64,000 bases of DNA from Mytilus trossulus (GCF_036588685.1 NW_026963312.1:496001-560000); one strand, 5' to 3'. Shown: positions 12,111 to 23,679, counted from the first letter of the stretch. The notes: generated by a model not told the origin, from the letters alone. Numbers and translations: made by a program.

Positions 12111-12874
12111 CGAGGTAAAGTGTTGAATAGAAAAAAAAAGATATTAGCTTTAATGTTCATCCTTATCAAAATTGTTACAGGCTTAAACCACTTGCAGATT
12201 TATCAAATGGTAAAAGAAACACTGATTTCTGATTACTAGTATTAAGTGTGGTCACGCATTTTCTTTCACGATCGAAATAATACGTTGCCTGATCTTTCAC
12301 GATCAAGATTGATGGAAATTCAACAAATTCAAGGTTTTCATAAACAAATTAACGCTTTTAATGGAAGAAAATACTTTAATTTTACTGTACTATCATTTAC
12401 ACAAAAGATTAAATTTCAAATATGTCATGATATTCTGAAATATGACCATTATAGGTACAAAAAGCGAGTTATTTGTAATTAATTTCATAGACACGCATTG
12501 CGCCTTTTGTGTTTTTTCAAAAAGTACTTCATATTTTCTTTATCTTCTTTGACAGTTATGTTGAGGAAGTTGAACCATTTTGACAGACATATTTTTTTGT
12601 TCGGATTTGTTCAACGTTTTGAAAATTAAGCGATTTTTTCAAAGATTCTGAACTAGAATGTACATTAAATGTCTTTCACGATCCGTTACCAGAACTTTCA
12701 CGATCGTCGCTCAATACTTGACCGCCATTGGATATTCTTTCACGATCATTTCTCTCGATAAACCGAATGACACCCGTGTATACGGACTCAAATGAGATCG
12801 AATTATTGTCTTGCAAAACTATAATGCATCCTCAATGATTGTATGCTCATTGTGAATTCGAACTGATTCCTGGG

Positions 12875-12946
12875 TCAGACAAATGTCTGATAATTGTCAG
12901 ACAAATGTCTGATAATTGTCAGACAAATGTCTGATAATTGTCAGAC
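12875..12946. repeat. 22-bp palindromic tandem repeat, three exact units
   Basis: TCAGACAAATGTCTGATAATTG repeats at 12875, 12897 and 12919 with a further partial TCAGAC at 12941. Each unit contains the near-palindrome CAGACA-AA-TGTCTG. Exact identity suggests recent expansion. Confidence 0.85.
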
Positions 12947-13403
12947 ATAGTTTACACGATTGTAAGGAAAATAAATACGTTGTAAAAAAAGATAATTATA
13001 CAAATATCATAGTATATTATCATTTGTCAACCTTGAGCTTTTACTTGTTCGGTTGTTACGAGTCATTAACATATATATGAAGACATGTTAAGTGCAGAAT
13101 TGACCATGAACAATTAAGCAGTCTATAAGTCAAAAGTTCAGATATTTTATATCTCATTTCTTTAAAAATAATCATTTGTAGGAACAAAATCACGCATAAC
13201 AGGTTAGTGAAAGTTATGTTGCCATTTCATTGTCATTTGGTCTTAGACTTTTTTAACATCAAAATACAGTTTATATATTTTACATGTTTAATGACGTCAA
13301 TATGATATTTTAAAAATTCAAATTTAAAAAAAGTTTATAATCTGTTTGTTGTAGCAAGAAAAAAGAACTGCTGTTGATTTCAATGTAAAGTTATCTAATT
13401 AGT

Positions 13404-13515
13404 GGCGGATCCAAGGGGAGGGTTCCGGGGGTTGGAACCCCATTTTTCAATGCATTTGAAAGGAGACATATATTTAGACACCCCTTTTTCTCCTTGGTTG
13501 GGAACCCCCTTTGAA
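13404..13515 (+). repeat. GGCGGATCCA dispersed repeat
   Basis: It begins AGTGGCGGATCCAAGGGG and has GTTGGAACCCCATTTTTCAA, ending GGGAACCCCCTTT. The ends are loosely inverted (GGTTCC/GGAACC words). It lies about 500 bp upstream of gene A. Confidence 0.5.
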
Positions 13516-13939
13516 ATAGATAGATAGATTTGTTTACTACATTTTTTCTGTGTCAAAAATCTAGAAGTGTCAAATACTTAATTTCAGTTCAAATTTAGAC
13601 AGTCCAGCTTGAATATTGTGACCATGTCTGCCCCAATTGTTCCGCAGGGTTGGACCTCTGCGGTCGTATCAAGCTGCGCTCGTCGAAGCAGTTTATTGAT
13701 ATCTTAATTTCAGACGTTTCAGTCTCACTATAAAAAGTTTTGATAAATATCTGACATATATAAAGGTAATGGTGGGATTTAAAGAATAGAAAATAAAAAT
13801 GGTAAAAAAAACATCGGTCAAAAAAATAAAAATTATAAAGAATAGGCTAAAAGAATAGGGTTGACAGAAAAAAAAAATGGCGGACCCCATCCAGACCATC
13901 AAATATGTTTGTTTTTATAACTCATATTATATATTTTTT

Positions 13940-14007
13940 TCTTTTTGCCAGAATTGTGGAATTTGGGCCAATTTGCTGTTTGTAGTCCCTTTCCCTAAAA
14001 GAACACA
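13940..14007 (+). promoter_or_regulatory. Conserved leader of FMO gene A with a likely acceptor site
   Basis: A T-rich tract ends in CCAG (AG at 13950-13951). It is followed by about 55 bp (AATTGTGGAA...TTTGCTGTTTGTAGTCCC) nearly identical to the stretch before gene B (32613-32668). The conserved block stops at the AG, so I infer a 5' UTR exon boundary here, with an untranslated first exon further upstream. Confidence 0.45.
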
Positions 14008-17000
14008 ATGGGTAGCAAAAGGAAAGTTTGTATAATTGGAGCAGGGCCTTGTGGTACCTCAGCATTATTCCATTTTGATCAGATCAGTGACCCTTCGACT
14101 GAAGTCGTCTGCTACGAGAAAAGTGACACGTGGCTTGGGCTTTGGAACTTTACATGGATGACGGGTAATTGAAAATATTCTGTCCATTAACTGTTAAATG
14201 AGGTGGGCATTTTATCAATTTTCAATATAAATCTTTGTTCGACCATGGAAGTATTATATTATATAATCCGACTAATCATCATTTTGGCAATTAAACATAC
14301 GCACTGAGTGACACAACGAGTTAGAGTCACATATGAGCCTACGTTGCTCCCTTTCGACCGACACAAATAGGATATCAAACGCATACACTACGTTTAACTA
14401 CATAACTCTAAATAGAAAAGCACCTTCGTATAATAGAAAATCACCTTCGTATAATGGAAAAGTACCATCGTATATATATTAGAAAAGCACCTTCGTATAA
14501 TAATAAAAGACACATAAGACAACTATGGCGTTGCATAGATTCTCTGATGATTTTTCAGGAACTGATGAATTTGGAGAACTTTGTCATGGTGGCATGTACA
14601 GGCATCTTTGGTCGAATGGTCCTAAAGAAGGTCTTGAGTACCCGGATTACACATTTGATGACCATTATGGAAAAGCAATACCATCTTTTCCTCCACGTCG
14701 CGTCTTGAGAGATTACATGGAAGGTATTACCTATTTTATTTTTTTCTGGTTTCTTTTTTTTGATGTCACTATTTTATTTATATTCAAGAGTCACTGACGA
14801 GTCCTTTTGTAGACAGAAGTCGCATTCGGTTCACAAAATTATAAGCCATTGTATTCGTAGCAACTGTATCAAATTAAAAGATGAAGCATCCAGTTTTTAT
14901 AATAAAATTCTGAATAAAACGGTAAACGTGTCAAATTTACAACAACCCGTCCAAAGAGTAGAAAACAGTCCATAGCCGTCTATTGGTCTTCAAAACAGCG
15001 AGATAAATCCGCACCTGGAGACGGCCTTCAGTTGGACTCTAAACGGAAATTGTGCACTATTACGGGAAAAATGGCCCGCGGCGTCATACTAAACTCCGAA
15101 ACATAATAGAAGCGAAATAACAAAACACAAACACGAATAGAGGCACCTGACTATGTACAGGCGCCAAAAAAACATAAGGCGGTAGTAAACATGTTTTGTG
15201 CGATCTCAACACTCCTCTATACCTCTTACCAATGTATAATTAACAAGCATACAGCAAAATGCACAGTGCAACTCAGTTGAAAAGAAGTCCGAATATACGA
15301 TTTCAGAATAGGTAACAGAAGAAACTATGAAAAATGGCAATGACAATGCAAATGATTATGATACATGTTGTATGCTGCTACCGTGACATTACGTTTGCCA
15401 ATCTATGCATTGCTTAGACGTTGTCACGGATAGCACGTGCTGTCATGAATGTTGTCTCTTATTTGGGAAATAAAATCCAATTTTGAATGGCTCTTCATTG
15501 TTTTAAACGAATCAAAAGTGTGGATTGTGATGAAAAAACATGTGATTGTAATGACTCAAAAGAGAGTCAGAAGAAAAATCGAGTTTGGTGTCTATTTACA
15601 TAGCATGAACATGTTTTGGATTAATGATTAATAGTTTTATATTTTTTAATTGTCCTTTTTAGGGAGGCTTGTCAAGAAAAGTAAATCAGATTTAAAGCGT
15701 TTTATTAAATGGAACACCGTTGTAAGATACGTGACCTACAACCAAAAGTCAGATGACTTTACAGTGACAGCGGAAGAACTTAAAACAGGTCGTACTTTTG
15801 AAAACAAATTTACACACGTCATCGTTGCCAGTGGAATATTCAATAATCCGAACAAACCATCTTTTGATGGCATTGAAACTTTTCCTGGCCGAACAATTCA
15901 TTCCCATGACTTCCGGGATGCTGCACAGTTTAAAGGACAACGTGTACTGGTTGTTGGAGCTAGATATTCCGCGGAAGATGTATCCCTACAATGTATGAAA
16001 TTTGGCGCAAAGAGTGTGGTCACGTCTTACAGGTCAAAACCAATGAACTTCAAATGGCCATCTGGAATTGAAGAACGACCATTAATAAAGAAAATTGATG
16101 GAAAAATAATACATTTTATCGACGGTAGTTCAGCAGAAGTAGATTCAGTTATTTTATGTACAGGTTATAGATATTGTTTTCCGTACCTTGAAGACAATTT
16201 ACGCCTGAAGTCAACTCTTTCGGTGTATCCTGCTGGTTTATACAAGGGATCCCTCTGGTTGAATGGTGGTAACAGAAAAATGTTTTACATGGGAATTCAG
16301 GACCAGTACTTCTCTTACACAATGTTTGATGCACAGGGGCTCTGGATATCTAGGTATTAATAACATCTGTTTACTTTAATAAGTCGAAAAGGGAAGTCGG
16401 AAAAGGAATTAATTCACTCCATACAACTTCCATATTGAAATTGGAAATTCTAGTACATTTTTATAACAATCTCCATAAGCAACTGATATTGGCGAAGACT
16501 ATACCACGTCTTATATTATACGTATTTTCCTCCTAAGTGTGTAATTTTACGTATTTCAGAACTCTCATCTCTTTTTATGCCAAATTTATGGCCATTATGT
16601 TTTCTTTCTGGTCTGTGCGTCCTTCCGTCCGTTCGTCCATTGTACCGTTCGTCCGTCCGTCGGTCCGTCTGTCCCGCTTCAAGGTTAAAGTTTTTAGTCG
16701 AGGAAGTTTTTTTTATGAAGCTGAAGTCCAATCAACTTGAAACTTAGTAAACATGTTCCTTATGATATGATCTGTCTATTTTTTTTTGCCAAATTATAGA
16801 GATTTTATCTCATTTTCACGATCCACTGAACATAAAAATGATATTGCGGATGGGACATCCGTGTACTTGGGACACATTCTTGTTTTCTAATACATTTTGA
16901 CCTGCATGAAGTCAGTAGGTTTAAAAATGCACACCCAAAAATGGGTCAATTACATAGATAATTCTTATAAGTATTATGGATTTATAAATTTGGACTATAT

Positions 17001-19091
17001 GCATCACTTGAAAAGATAACCGCTATCTCACAATTGTATAACTAAACATTGTTCGGAATATATATATATACTACGGGGCGCCGAATGGGACTCTTGTGGT
17101 TTTGTACTCGAAATTCAATTTTGTACGGACAAAAGTGACTTTTGTTCAACAAAAATGTGTTCAGTTTAACCAAATTTGTAACGTACTACAAATCTAAAAT
17201 TTTGTCATACAATATTATCTTTAAGTGGACAAAAGTCACTTTCGTCATGACAAAATTCATTTTGTTACACAGACTTGACTTTTGTTACCTTATTTGATAA
17301 TTGGGCGACAAAAGTCAGTTTTGTATGCAAATTAGTAAAGTTTGGATTCTGTAAACTAATTTGCATACAAAATCGACTTTTGTTACACAAAATTGACTTT
17401 TGTTACACAAAATTGACTTTTGTTACACAAAATTGACAAAATTCAATTTTGTCCCACAAAATTGAGACAAAATTCAATTTTGTCAATTTTGTCTAACAAA
17501 AGTAACAATATGACTTTTGTGAGAAATTGTCTTACAAAAATCAATTTCGTCGTTACAAAAATGAATTTTATCGACACAAAAATGAATTTTGTCGTCACAA
17601 AATTGACTTTTGTGAGACAAAATTGACAAAATTGAATTTTGTCTCACAAAATTTAGACAAAATTTACTTTTGTCTATTTTGTCTCACAAAAGTGAATTTT
17701 GTTGTCACAAAAATGAATTTTGTCGCACAAAATTGAATTTTGTCTTCACAAAATCGACTATTGTGAAACAAAATTGATTTTTTTTTTATCACAAATTGAA
17801 TTTGGTATCACAAAATTGATTTTTTTCTCACAAAATTGAATTTTGTCTCAATTTTGTCCCACAAAAGTCAATTTTGTCTCACACAATTGACTGTTGTGTT
17901 TTAATTTCCATATCAGGTAACAAAAATCCATTTTGTATGCAAATAAGTTTATATTTGCATACCTTTTTGACAAAATTGACTTTTGTCATGACAAAAATGA
18001 ATTTTGTCTACAAAAATCCATTTTGTCATGACAATATCGAATTGACTTTTGTCATGACAAAAATGAATTTTGTCTACAAAAATCCATTTTGTCATGACAA
18101 TATCGAATTTTGTCTATATATACAAAAATGAATTTTGTCATCACAAAATTGAAGTTCTCATAAAAGAAGTCTGTATCAAATAGTTTTGTAAGACAAAAAT
18201 GATTTTGTGATGACAGAATTGAATTTTGTACAAAACCACAAGAGTCCCATTCGGCGCCCCGTATATACATGTATTATAACGTAAAGAATCCAAGCGATGT
18301 AATTGTGGTTTCAATGTTGTAATTTATTCAAATGAAGAAGACCGTAATTGCATGCCGAAACGTATGGGAATTTGTGTTATAGTTTTTATTACTAGTATAC
18401 AATCATTCAGAGACTTTATATGGTTGTCGTTGTCGTTTGTTTATGTATTACATTTTTGTTTTTCGTTATTTTTTTTTTACATATATAAGGCCGTTAGTTT
18501 TCTCGTTTGAATTGTTTTATATTGTCTTATCGGTGCCCTTAATAGCTGACTATGCGGTATGGGCTTTGCTCATTGTTGAAGGCATTACGGTTACCTATAG
18601 TTGTAAATGTTTGTGTCATTTTGGTCTTTTGGTGGATAGTTGTCTCATTGGCAATAATACCACATCTTCTTTTTTTATATTTATAAATACATATAAATAA
18701 GTAGGAAGATATTTGTGTACTCATTATACTGATAACAATTATCCTTTACACTAGATTTATAACTGGAACCTTACAGAACGAACCAAAGAGTATTGAAGAA
18801 ATGACGAAAGAGGAGCAAAAATGGGTACAAAGACGCAAAAACGTTAAAGATTGCCATGACGACATAGATGTACAAGCGGATTTTATTGCAGATCTCAGCA
18901 TCGGAACTGGGTATCACCCCAATGCACCAACTGCACGTGCGGCATTCCATAAGTGGGAGCAAGATAAGGATGAAAATATTGTCACTTACAGAGACCAGCA
19001 ATTTAAATCGGTCTATTCTGGTACAATGGCTGCTAAGCACAAACCGTGGTTTGAGGACTTCGACGATTCAATTGCTTCTTTTATCAAATAA
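14008..19091 (+). CDS. FMO gene A: Tmm-type flavin-containing monooxygenase, four exons
   Basis: Coding exons are 14008-14164, 14559-14723, 15663-16353 and 18755-19091; all junctions are GT/AG and the joined frame is 449 residues. The family uses FAD and NADPH to oxygenate nucleophilic N or S. The best remembered resemblance is bacterial trimethylamine monooxygenase (Tmm), which makes trimethylamine N-oxide. Seen: FAD motif GAGPCG (residues 11-16), WLGLWN, the [19 protein letters not shown] stretch, FMO signature [11 protein letters not shown] (181-191), NADPH-binding [10 protein letters not shown] (from 204), CTGY (273-276) and a C-terminal [19 protein letters not shown]. No signal peptide or membrane segment is seen; cytosolic by inference. 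Residue 208 is Arg where gene B has Ser and gene C Lys. AATAAA lies at 19266-19271. The Met at 14008 is conserved in gene B. Intron 3 holds the element at 17074-18261. Confidence 0.9.
14414..14502 (+). repeat. Short tandem repeat in gene A intron 1, about 21 bp
   Basis: Units of the form AGAAAAGCACCTTCGTATAAT occur about four times with small changes, one of them expanded by a TATATATA run. Confidence 0.7.
16575..16890 (+). repeat. Dispersed repeat I in gene A intron 3
   Basis: A (GTCC)n-like run of GTCCGTTCGTCC words (16615-16675) is followed by a block ending GGGACACATTCTTGTTT. I recognise the closing part as a common bivalve repeat. The overlapping reading frames on both strands derive from the CCGT run. 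Confidence 0.5.
17074..18261. mobile_element. TIR element made of ACAAAA-N-TTTTGT hairpin words, TA TSD
   Basis: Perfect 34-bp inverted repeats (17074-17107 and 18228-18261) start CGGGGCGCCGAATGGGACTC and are flanked by TA on both sides (17072-17073, 18262-18263), as in Tc1/mariner MITEs. Between them almost every base belongs to degenerate copies of a 14-18-bp word, ACAAAA-(4-6 nt)-TTTTGT, each a small inverted repeat, with central sequences such as TTGAC, TTGAA and ATGAA. Dozens of copies occur in both orientations. A roughly 60-bp unit is duplicated at 17985-18105. The frames read through it, rich in NFV and TKMNF, are products of the repeat and not genes. It lies in intron 3 of gene A. 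Confidence 0.85.
18425..18690 (-). repeat. Dispersed repeat A
   Basis: On the - strand it begins AGAAGATGTGGTATTATTGC and runs through AATGAGACAACTATCCACC, GAACAAAGC-like words and TAACGGCC. This is the most frequent family here; fuller or partial copies lie at 19860, 23160, 27105, 35905, 39030, 42030, 53525, 59540, 60180, 61205, 61440 and 63280. No coding capacity. It sits in intron 3 of gene A, 65 bp before exon 4. Confidence 0.6.
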
Positions 19092-19429
19092 ATAGACATA
19101 CACAGTAATATGAATTATCTTAAAATGACATACTGTCTTCATCAGAACAAACTATGTTTTTTTTATATATATATATAAAGGAAAGTTATCGTTCATGGTT
19201 TTCAGGATTTGTGGAATGTAAAAAATGTGTTTGACATGTATACTAGGCTCATCTATCTTATGAAGAATAAATATATTGTACATAACGTATTCTCTTGACT
19301 TCACCTGTTAACATATCATTGTATAATTAGAAAAATAAGTATAAAAAAGATACCCAAAATACAGAAAAAGGAACATTCAAACTATTTAGTCGAAAATAAG
19401 ATGACAAAACCTTGACAAAAAAGAGAGAC

Positions 19430-19660
19430 AAACACCAGTATACAAGATAATACTAAACAACATAGAAAACTGAAGACGGAGCAACCGCACTAACAACCGG
19501 GAGTGACCTCAGGTGCACCCAAAATAAAGTTAAGGGCCAGAGTAAATAAACGCGGGAATTTCTAGCTACATGGAGGACCTGTTGGTGACCTTCTGCTGTT
19601 GTCAATTCTATGGTCGGGTTGTTGTCTCTTTGACACATTCCCCATTGTTAAATATTAGCC
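19430..19660 (+). repeat. Mixed E-like and PLE 3'-end repeat fragments
   Basis: The first part resembles family E (ACCGGGAGTGACCTCAGGTG). The second part (about 19525-19650) matches the end of the Penelope-like 3' region: GCGGGAATTTCTAGCTACAT, ACCTGTTGGTGACCTTCTGC and GTTGTCTCTTTGACACATTC. Confidence 0.5.
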
Positions 19661-19739
19661 ACTGTTAATTAAGTAACCGGAAATTAATAACAAATCAATT
19701 ATTATCCATACACTTGTTCAATACCACCACTGTCACAGG

Positions 19740-19960
19740 ATTAGGGGTGTCGGGTTGGACGCCAATTAACATTATGTGTGTGCCTGTCTCAAGTCAGGAG
19801 CGTGTAGTTCATTGGTTTTCGTTTTTAGCTGTGTTATATCTATCTTTTTTCGTTCATTATTTCGAACATCAATTTGGCCATTAGTCTTCTCGTTTGAAAT
19901 ACTTTACATTTGTCATTTCGGAACCTTTCATAGTTGACTATAAGGGATGACACAGACATT
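19740..19960 (-). repeat. Partial dispersed repeat A, extended 5' portion
   Basis: It shares TCTCAAGTCAGGAGC, GCCATTAGTCTTCTCGTTTG and ATAGTTGACTATAAGG words with family A and its extension. Diverged. Confidence 0.4.
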
Positions 19961-20029
19961 TATATGTGTGTTCTGCAGCGTTCATTTTACCTAGATAACC
20001 TTTTCATGTTTCATTTAAGAAATAATTGA

Positions 20030-20360
20030 TGCAAGCTATACTTTATTGTAGTTTTAACAGGGATAGGCATTATATTCATGATTATTTTTGCCCAAGCGAT
20101 AATGAGGGCTAAAATAACACTAAAATAATGCCTACCCATGTTAAAACTACAATAAAGAATTGCACGCATCAACTATTTCGATTTGATTAGGAGAATTAAG
20201 GTAATTTCTATATCCGATGTGTATAAGTGTAGAAGGTTTATGTAAGCTCTTCCATGAAACTTTTTGTTTGTAAACAAGCAAATGACTGGCATTGTGATTT
20301 TTAGTGGGAGAAGTGTGAACAGCCAGCATGAACGGATGTCGTATCTTGGTCAAACAGGTC
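20030..20360 (-). repeat. Dispersed repeat G with a foldback core
   Basis: A palindromic core (about 20040-20158) has arms TACTTTATTGTAGTTTTAAC and GTTAAAACTACAATAAAG. The adjoining 200 bp (GAACAGCCAGCATGAACGGA and others) also match 59180-59510, in the opposite orientation. This is a non-coding MITE-like family with two copies in this window. Confidence 0.65.
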
Positions 20361-20394
20361 AATTTCCAATTACAACACATGAGAGCCATAATAA

Positions 20395-20640
20395 ATAAAC
20401 TAGTAAAAACGAGTGCCTCATTTAAAAGAGGGACGAGATATACCAAAGGGACAATCAAACTCATAAATCTAAAACAAACTGACAACGCCATTGCTAAAAA
20501 TGAAAAAGACAAACAGACAAACAAAAGTACACATGACACAACATATAAAACTAAAGAATAAACAACACGAACCCTACAAAAACTAAGGGTGATCTCAGGT
20601 GCTCCGGAAGGGTAAGTAGATCCTGCTCCAGTTTTGTTTT
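20395..20640 (-). repeat. Dispersed repeat E, reverse copy
   Basis: This matches the complement of 9534-9763, from AGAGGGACGAGATATACCAA to GGAAGGGTAAGTAGATCCTG. It immediately precedes the RT remnant at 20650-21400. Confidence 0.6.
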
Positions 20641-20649
20641 CAACCTATC

Positions 20650-21400
20650 CTCATTGTCAATTTCTAGATGTATAAGTCAAGATTTGAGGCCGACTTAACT
20701 GTATCTATAGTATCCGTTATCTCTAGTTCGATGGGCTAGATGCGTTCCACATAGTCACCAAGTTTTGAATTATTTAGTGAAAGAACATTATCTATATAGC
20801 GGAAAGTAGAGTTAAAGGATATTGACAACTTCTTATCTTTCATCCTCAGAAGTTCCTGCATGAAATAAGCCTCATAATAATAAAGAAACAAGTCGGCAAG
20901 TAGAGGGGCACAGTTTGTTCCCATTGGAATGCCGAGTCTGTTGAAAAACACGTCCACTGAACGTTACAAATATGTTGTCAATCAAGAAATCAAGCATCTT
21001 GATAATATCTGTTTCAGAGAATTTGTTTGTTTGAATAAGAGTGATCCTTTATGAAGTAGGATTTATACCTCCCTAAGACAAGATATTTGTATCTACTTTG
21101 GCCATTCTTTTTATGAAGCAACGCAATATCAACTCTTTCAATTGGTCTTTTAGTTTGGAATGTGGAATAACTGTGTAAAGAGTAGAAAAGTCAAATGTTT
21201 TAATATTGTTACAAGATGAAAGAGAGTTAGATTATATGTACTCTAAAAGATCTTTGGAATTTTTTTCAAGTATCCACCTCTATAGAATAGGCAGTTTCAC
21301 AACAACTTTGAAGCCCGTCTTTGATTGCTGATAAAATAGATGTTAATAATTTAGAAAGAGGTTTCGTGGAGCACTTGGATGACCCAGCAAAGAGTTTGGA
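20650..21400 (-). pseudogene. Penelope-like reverse transcriptase remnant, catalytic Asp changed
   Basis: This is an RT fragment on the - strand, broken by several stops and shifts. Readable parts include the FDFSTLYTVIPHSKLKDQLK stretch (RT motif A region), FSETDIIKMLDFLIDNIFV, the motif B stretch GIPMGTNCAPLLADLFLYYY, and the motif C region FRYIDNVLSLNNSK. Active copies have YIDD or YLDD at motif C; here the second Asp is Asn, which would abolish catalysis. It belongs to a subfamily distinct from the other three RT copies (YLDDILALNN type). Confidence 0.75.
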
Positions 21401-21977
21401 AGTGTTATGAATTAATGAAATTTATCAAATGCATAACAATTTAATAAAATTCATTATTCTACAATAGTCAATATACGCATGTGCAAACACATTTTATTGG
21501 ATTTAGAGCATAGGTTTGTTCACAAAGCGAAAGAAGCACGTCATATTAGAATTGTAAATATGAAATGTTCATGGTGTGTTTTCAGTTTTTCTTGTTAAAT
21601 TAACCATTAAAACATCTACTTTCTTTACAAAAAAATGTATTTTTTTTATTGTCTACATTCTGTCTACAAATTCCAAATGTTATGTTATTTTGCCAACTTT
21701 TTTAAATTGCTATTGACAAACATCAGTACATTCGGTAATAATATATATGGCATGATTGTCAGATCAGCCGAAGTGTGCCAAAATGTTCACAAATCATATG
21801 ATCTGACAAACCGTGCAAATTATTATATCCTCTTGCTTGTCTGATGTTGACCTGCTATTGCATTATGTAGTTCATTACCTAATCTTAAACATGTAATATT
21901 AGACGAAGGACACGCTTTTTGGTTGTGAAGACAATTTATCTGATAACGGGCAATCTAGTAAAGCGCCACCTCGAGTA

Positions 21978-22100
21978 TATCTGCATGATGTGTGTTGTTA
22001 CGTAATCGGAAATCAGAGGTTACATACATGTCGAGAAGATTAGCCTATTTTATTTAATATTGATACACAAAATATATGTGATCAGTATGTTAAATAATGC
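21978..22100 (+). repeat. Direct repeat K, left copy, flanking a repeat-rich block
   Basis: This shares GTTACGTAATC, GAAATCAGAGGT and ATTGATACACAAAATATATG with 24212-24345 in the same orientation. Its continuation (22085-22115, to AATGCACAGCTA) also gives the uninterrupted version of the site into which the element 24369-27749 inserted. Confidence 0.65.
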
Positions 22101-22261
22101 ACAGCTAATCTAATGATGTTTTGTGTTATTTTTATTTTTCCATAATTGGTTTGATACAACTGATGTTAAACAGTAGTTAACAGATAAATACAATATTTGA
22201 TGCTTCCGTTCTGATACCATTTAAAATATATATGTTAATTAGATTCTCCTTTGACAAATTA

Positions 22262-23096
22262 AGAATTATTAAACCAATTCAATATATAGAACACAGAAGA
22301 AATTATTAAAACTATTCAATAATTGACAGAAGAAATTATAAAAACTATTTAATAGTCGACAGTAGAATTTATTAAAAGTATTCAATAATTGACGGTAGAA
22401 AATTGTAAAAACTATTTAATAATTGACAGTAGAAATGATCAAAACTTCAATAGTTGACAATAAAAATTATCAAAACTATGCAAAAGTCGACAATATGAAT
22501 TATTGAAACTATTCAATGATTGACAGAAGAAATTGTTTAAACTATTCAATAGTCGACAGTGGAATTTACTTTTCAATAATTGACAGTAGAAATTATAAAA
22601 ACTAGTCAATAATTTACGGTAGAAATTATCTAAATTTCAATAGTTGACAGTAAAAATTATTAAAACTATTCAATAATTTACAGTAGAAATTATCAAAATT
22701 ATTCAATAATTGTCAGAAGAAATTATTAAAACTATATAATAATTTACAGTAGAAATTATTAAAATCATTCAATAATTGACAGAAGAAATTATTAAAACTA
22801 TTCAATAGTTGACAGTAGAAATTATTAGAACTTTTCAATAATTTACAGTAGAAATTATTAGAATAATTCAATAATTGTCAGAAGAAATTATTGAAACTAT
22901 TCAATAAATTGACAGAAAAAAATTGAAGAAATTATTAAAACTATTCAATAGTCAACAGTATAATTTATCAAGACCATTCAATTATTGACAGAAGAAATTA
23001 TTAAAACTATTAAATAATTGTCAGATGAAATTATTGAAACCATTCAATAAATTGAGAGAAAAGAATATTAAAACTATTCAATAGTTGACAGTAGAT
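22262..23096 (+). repeat. 33-bp minisatellite, about 25 units
   Basis: The consensus unit is close to ACTATTCAATAATTGACAGA followed by AGAAATTATTAAA. About 25 diverged units occur, with variants AATTGACAG, AGTCGACAG, AGTTGACAG and ATTTACAG alternating. Strongly AT-rich, no open frame. Unit divergence excludes a CRISPR-type array. Confidence 0.85.
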
Positions 23097-23159
23097 AAGA
23101 TTAGGATATTGATGATATATAAATCATGAGATGTTGTATGACTTGAAAAATCTTGAAAA

Positions 23160-23350
23160 TTTGCTAATGAGACAACTACCCACCATAGGTCAAATCAAGG
23201 GTTTGCATAGTGACACTATACAAATCCTTGCTCAAATGAAGCAGATGTAACTACTTATAGGCAAGCGTACGCCATTCAACAATGAACATTCTAAACCGTA
23301 TAAGTCGGCTGTTAAAGGCCCAAACATGGAAAATATGAAAGAATGTTAAC
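23160..23350 (+). repeat. Dispersed repeat A
   Basis: Readable parts are AATGAGACAACTACCCACC, GGCAAGCGTACGCCATTCAA and TCGGCTGTTAAAGGCCC. Diverged from the other A copies. Confidence 0.5.
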
Positions 23351-23446
23351 AAGAAAACCACCGGCTTAGTTTATAACAAAACAAATCAAATAAGACAGAC
23401 AGGTGAGGAATCAAAGACAAGCTTTGGATTTCAAATATTTTGGCCA

Positions 23447-23494
23447 CGAGCATCACTGCAGAGACATAAATTGTCGAAATGCGCATCAGTGCAG
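23447..23494 (+). ncRNA. Degenerate hammerhead ribozyme motif
   Basis: The order is GAGCATCA (stem I 5' side), CTGCAGA (expected CUGANGA, A6 changed to C), stem II GACA/TGTC, CGAAAT, stem III ATGCGCAT, then C (cleavage position). Stem I does not close well (AGTGCA). Probably inactive; related to the copies at 37218 and 37783. Confidence 0.5.
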
Positions 23495-23679
23495 GAAAAT
23501 TGGTACCGTTATTAATTGAACTAGAGGCTCATAACTTCGGACAGACACATACAGGATGTTGCGGGTTTCAACATGTTTTTGATCACTGAACCCTCCTTTA
23601 CCCGAGACAGTGGTGTAACAATACAACATGAGAACATAATTAGGGTAAAAATCAGTAGCAATTTGCTTAACCTAACTGA

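Larger units (their letters stand above)
10205..12778. mobile_element. Long-TIR foldback-like transposon with TATAC TSD
   Basis: The left end (10205-10318) and right end (12665-12778) are inverted copies over about 113 bp with roughly three differences, starting CACGGGTGTCATTCGG. They are flanked by the direct duplication TATAC (10200-10204 and 12779-12783). More diverged arm homology continues inwards (for example CTGTCTGTCAAAATGGTT near 10395 and its complement near 12580), so arms are about 500 bp. GATCGTGAAAG words occur at least seven times in the arms and could be transposase-binding sites. No transposase is seen. Nested inside are a hammerhead-family unit (10725-11092) and repeat F (11440-12110). 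A related terminus fragment lies at 62425-62470. Confidence 0.8.

Noticed and set aside
17420..18270. Open frames rich in TKMNFV on both strands
   Set aside because: They are read-throughs of the ACAAAA/TTTTGT word array; period and word explain them fully.
22262..23096. Possible CRISPR-like array (33-bp units)
   Set aside because: Units are contiguous without distinct spacers, diverged, and the context is eukaryotic.
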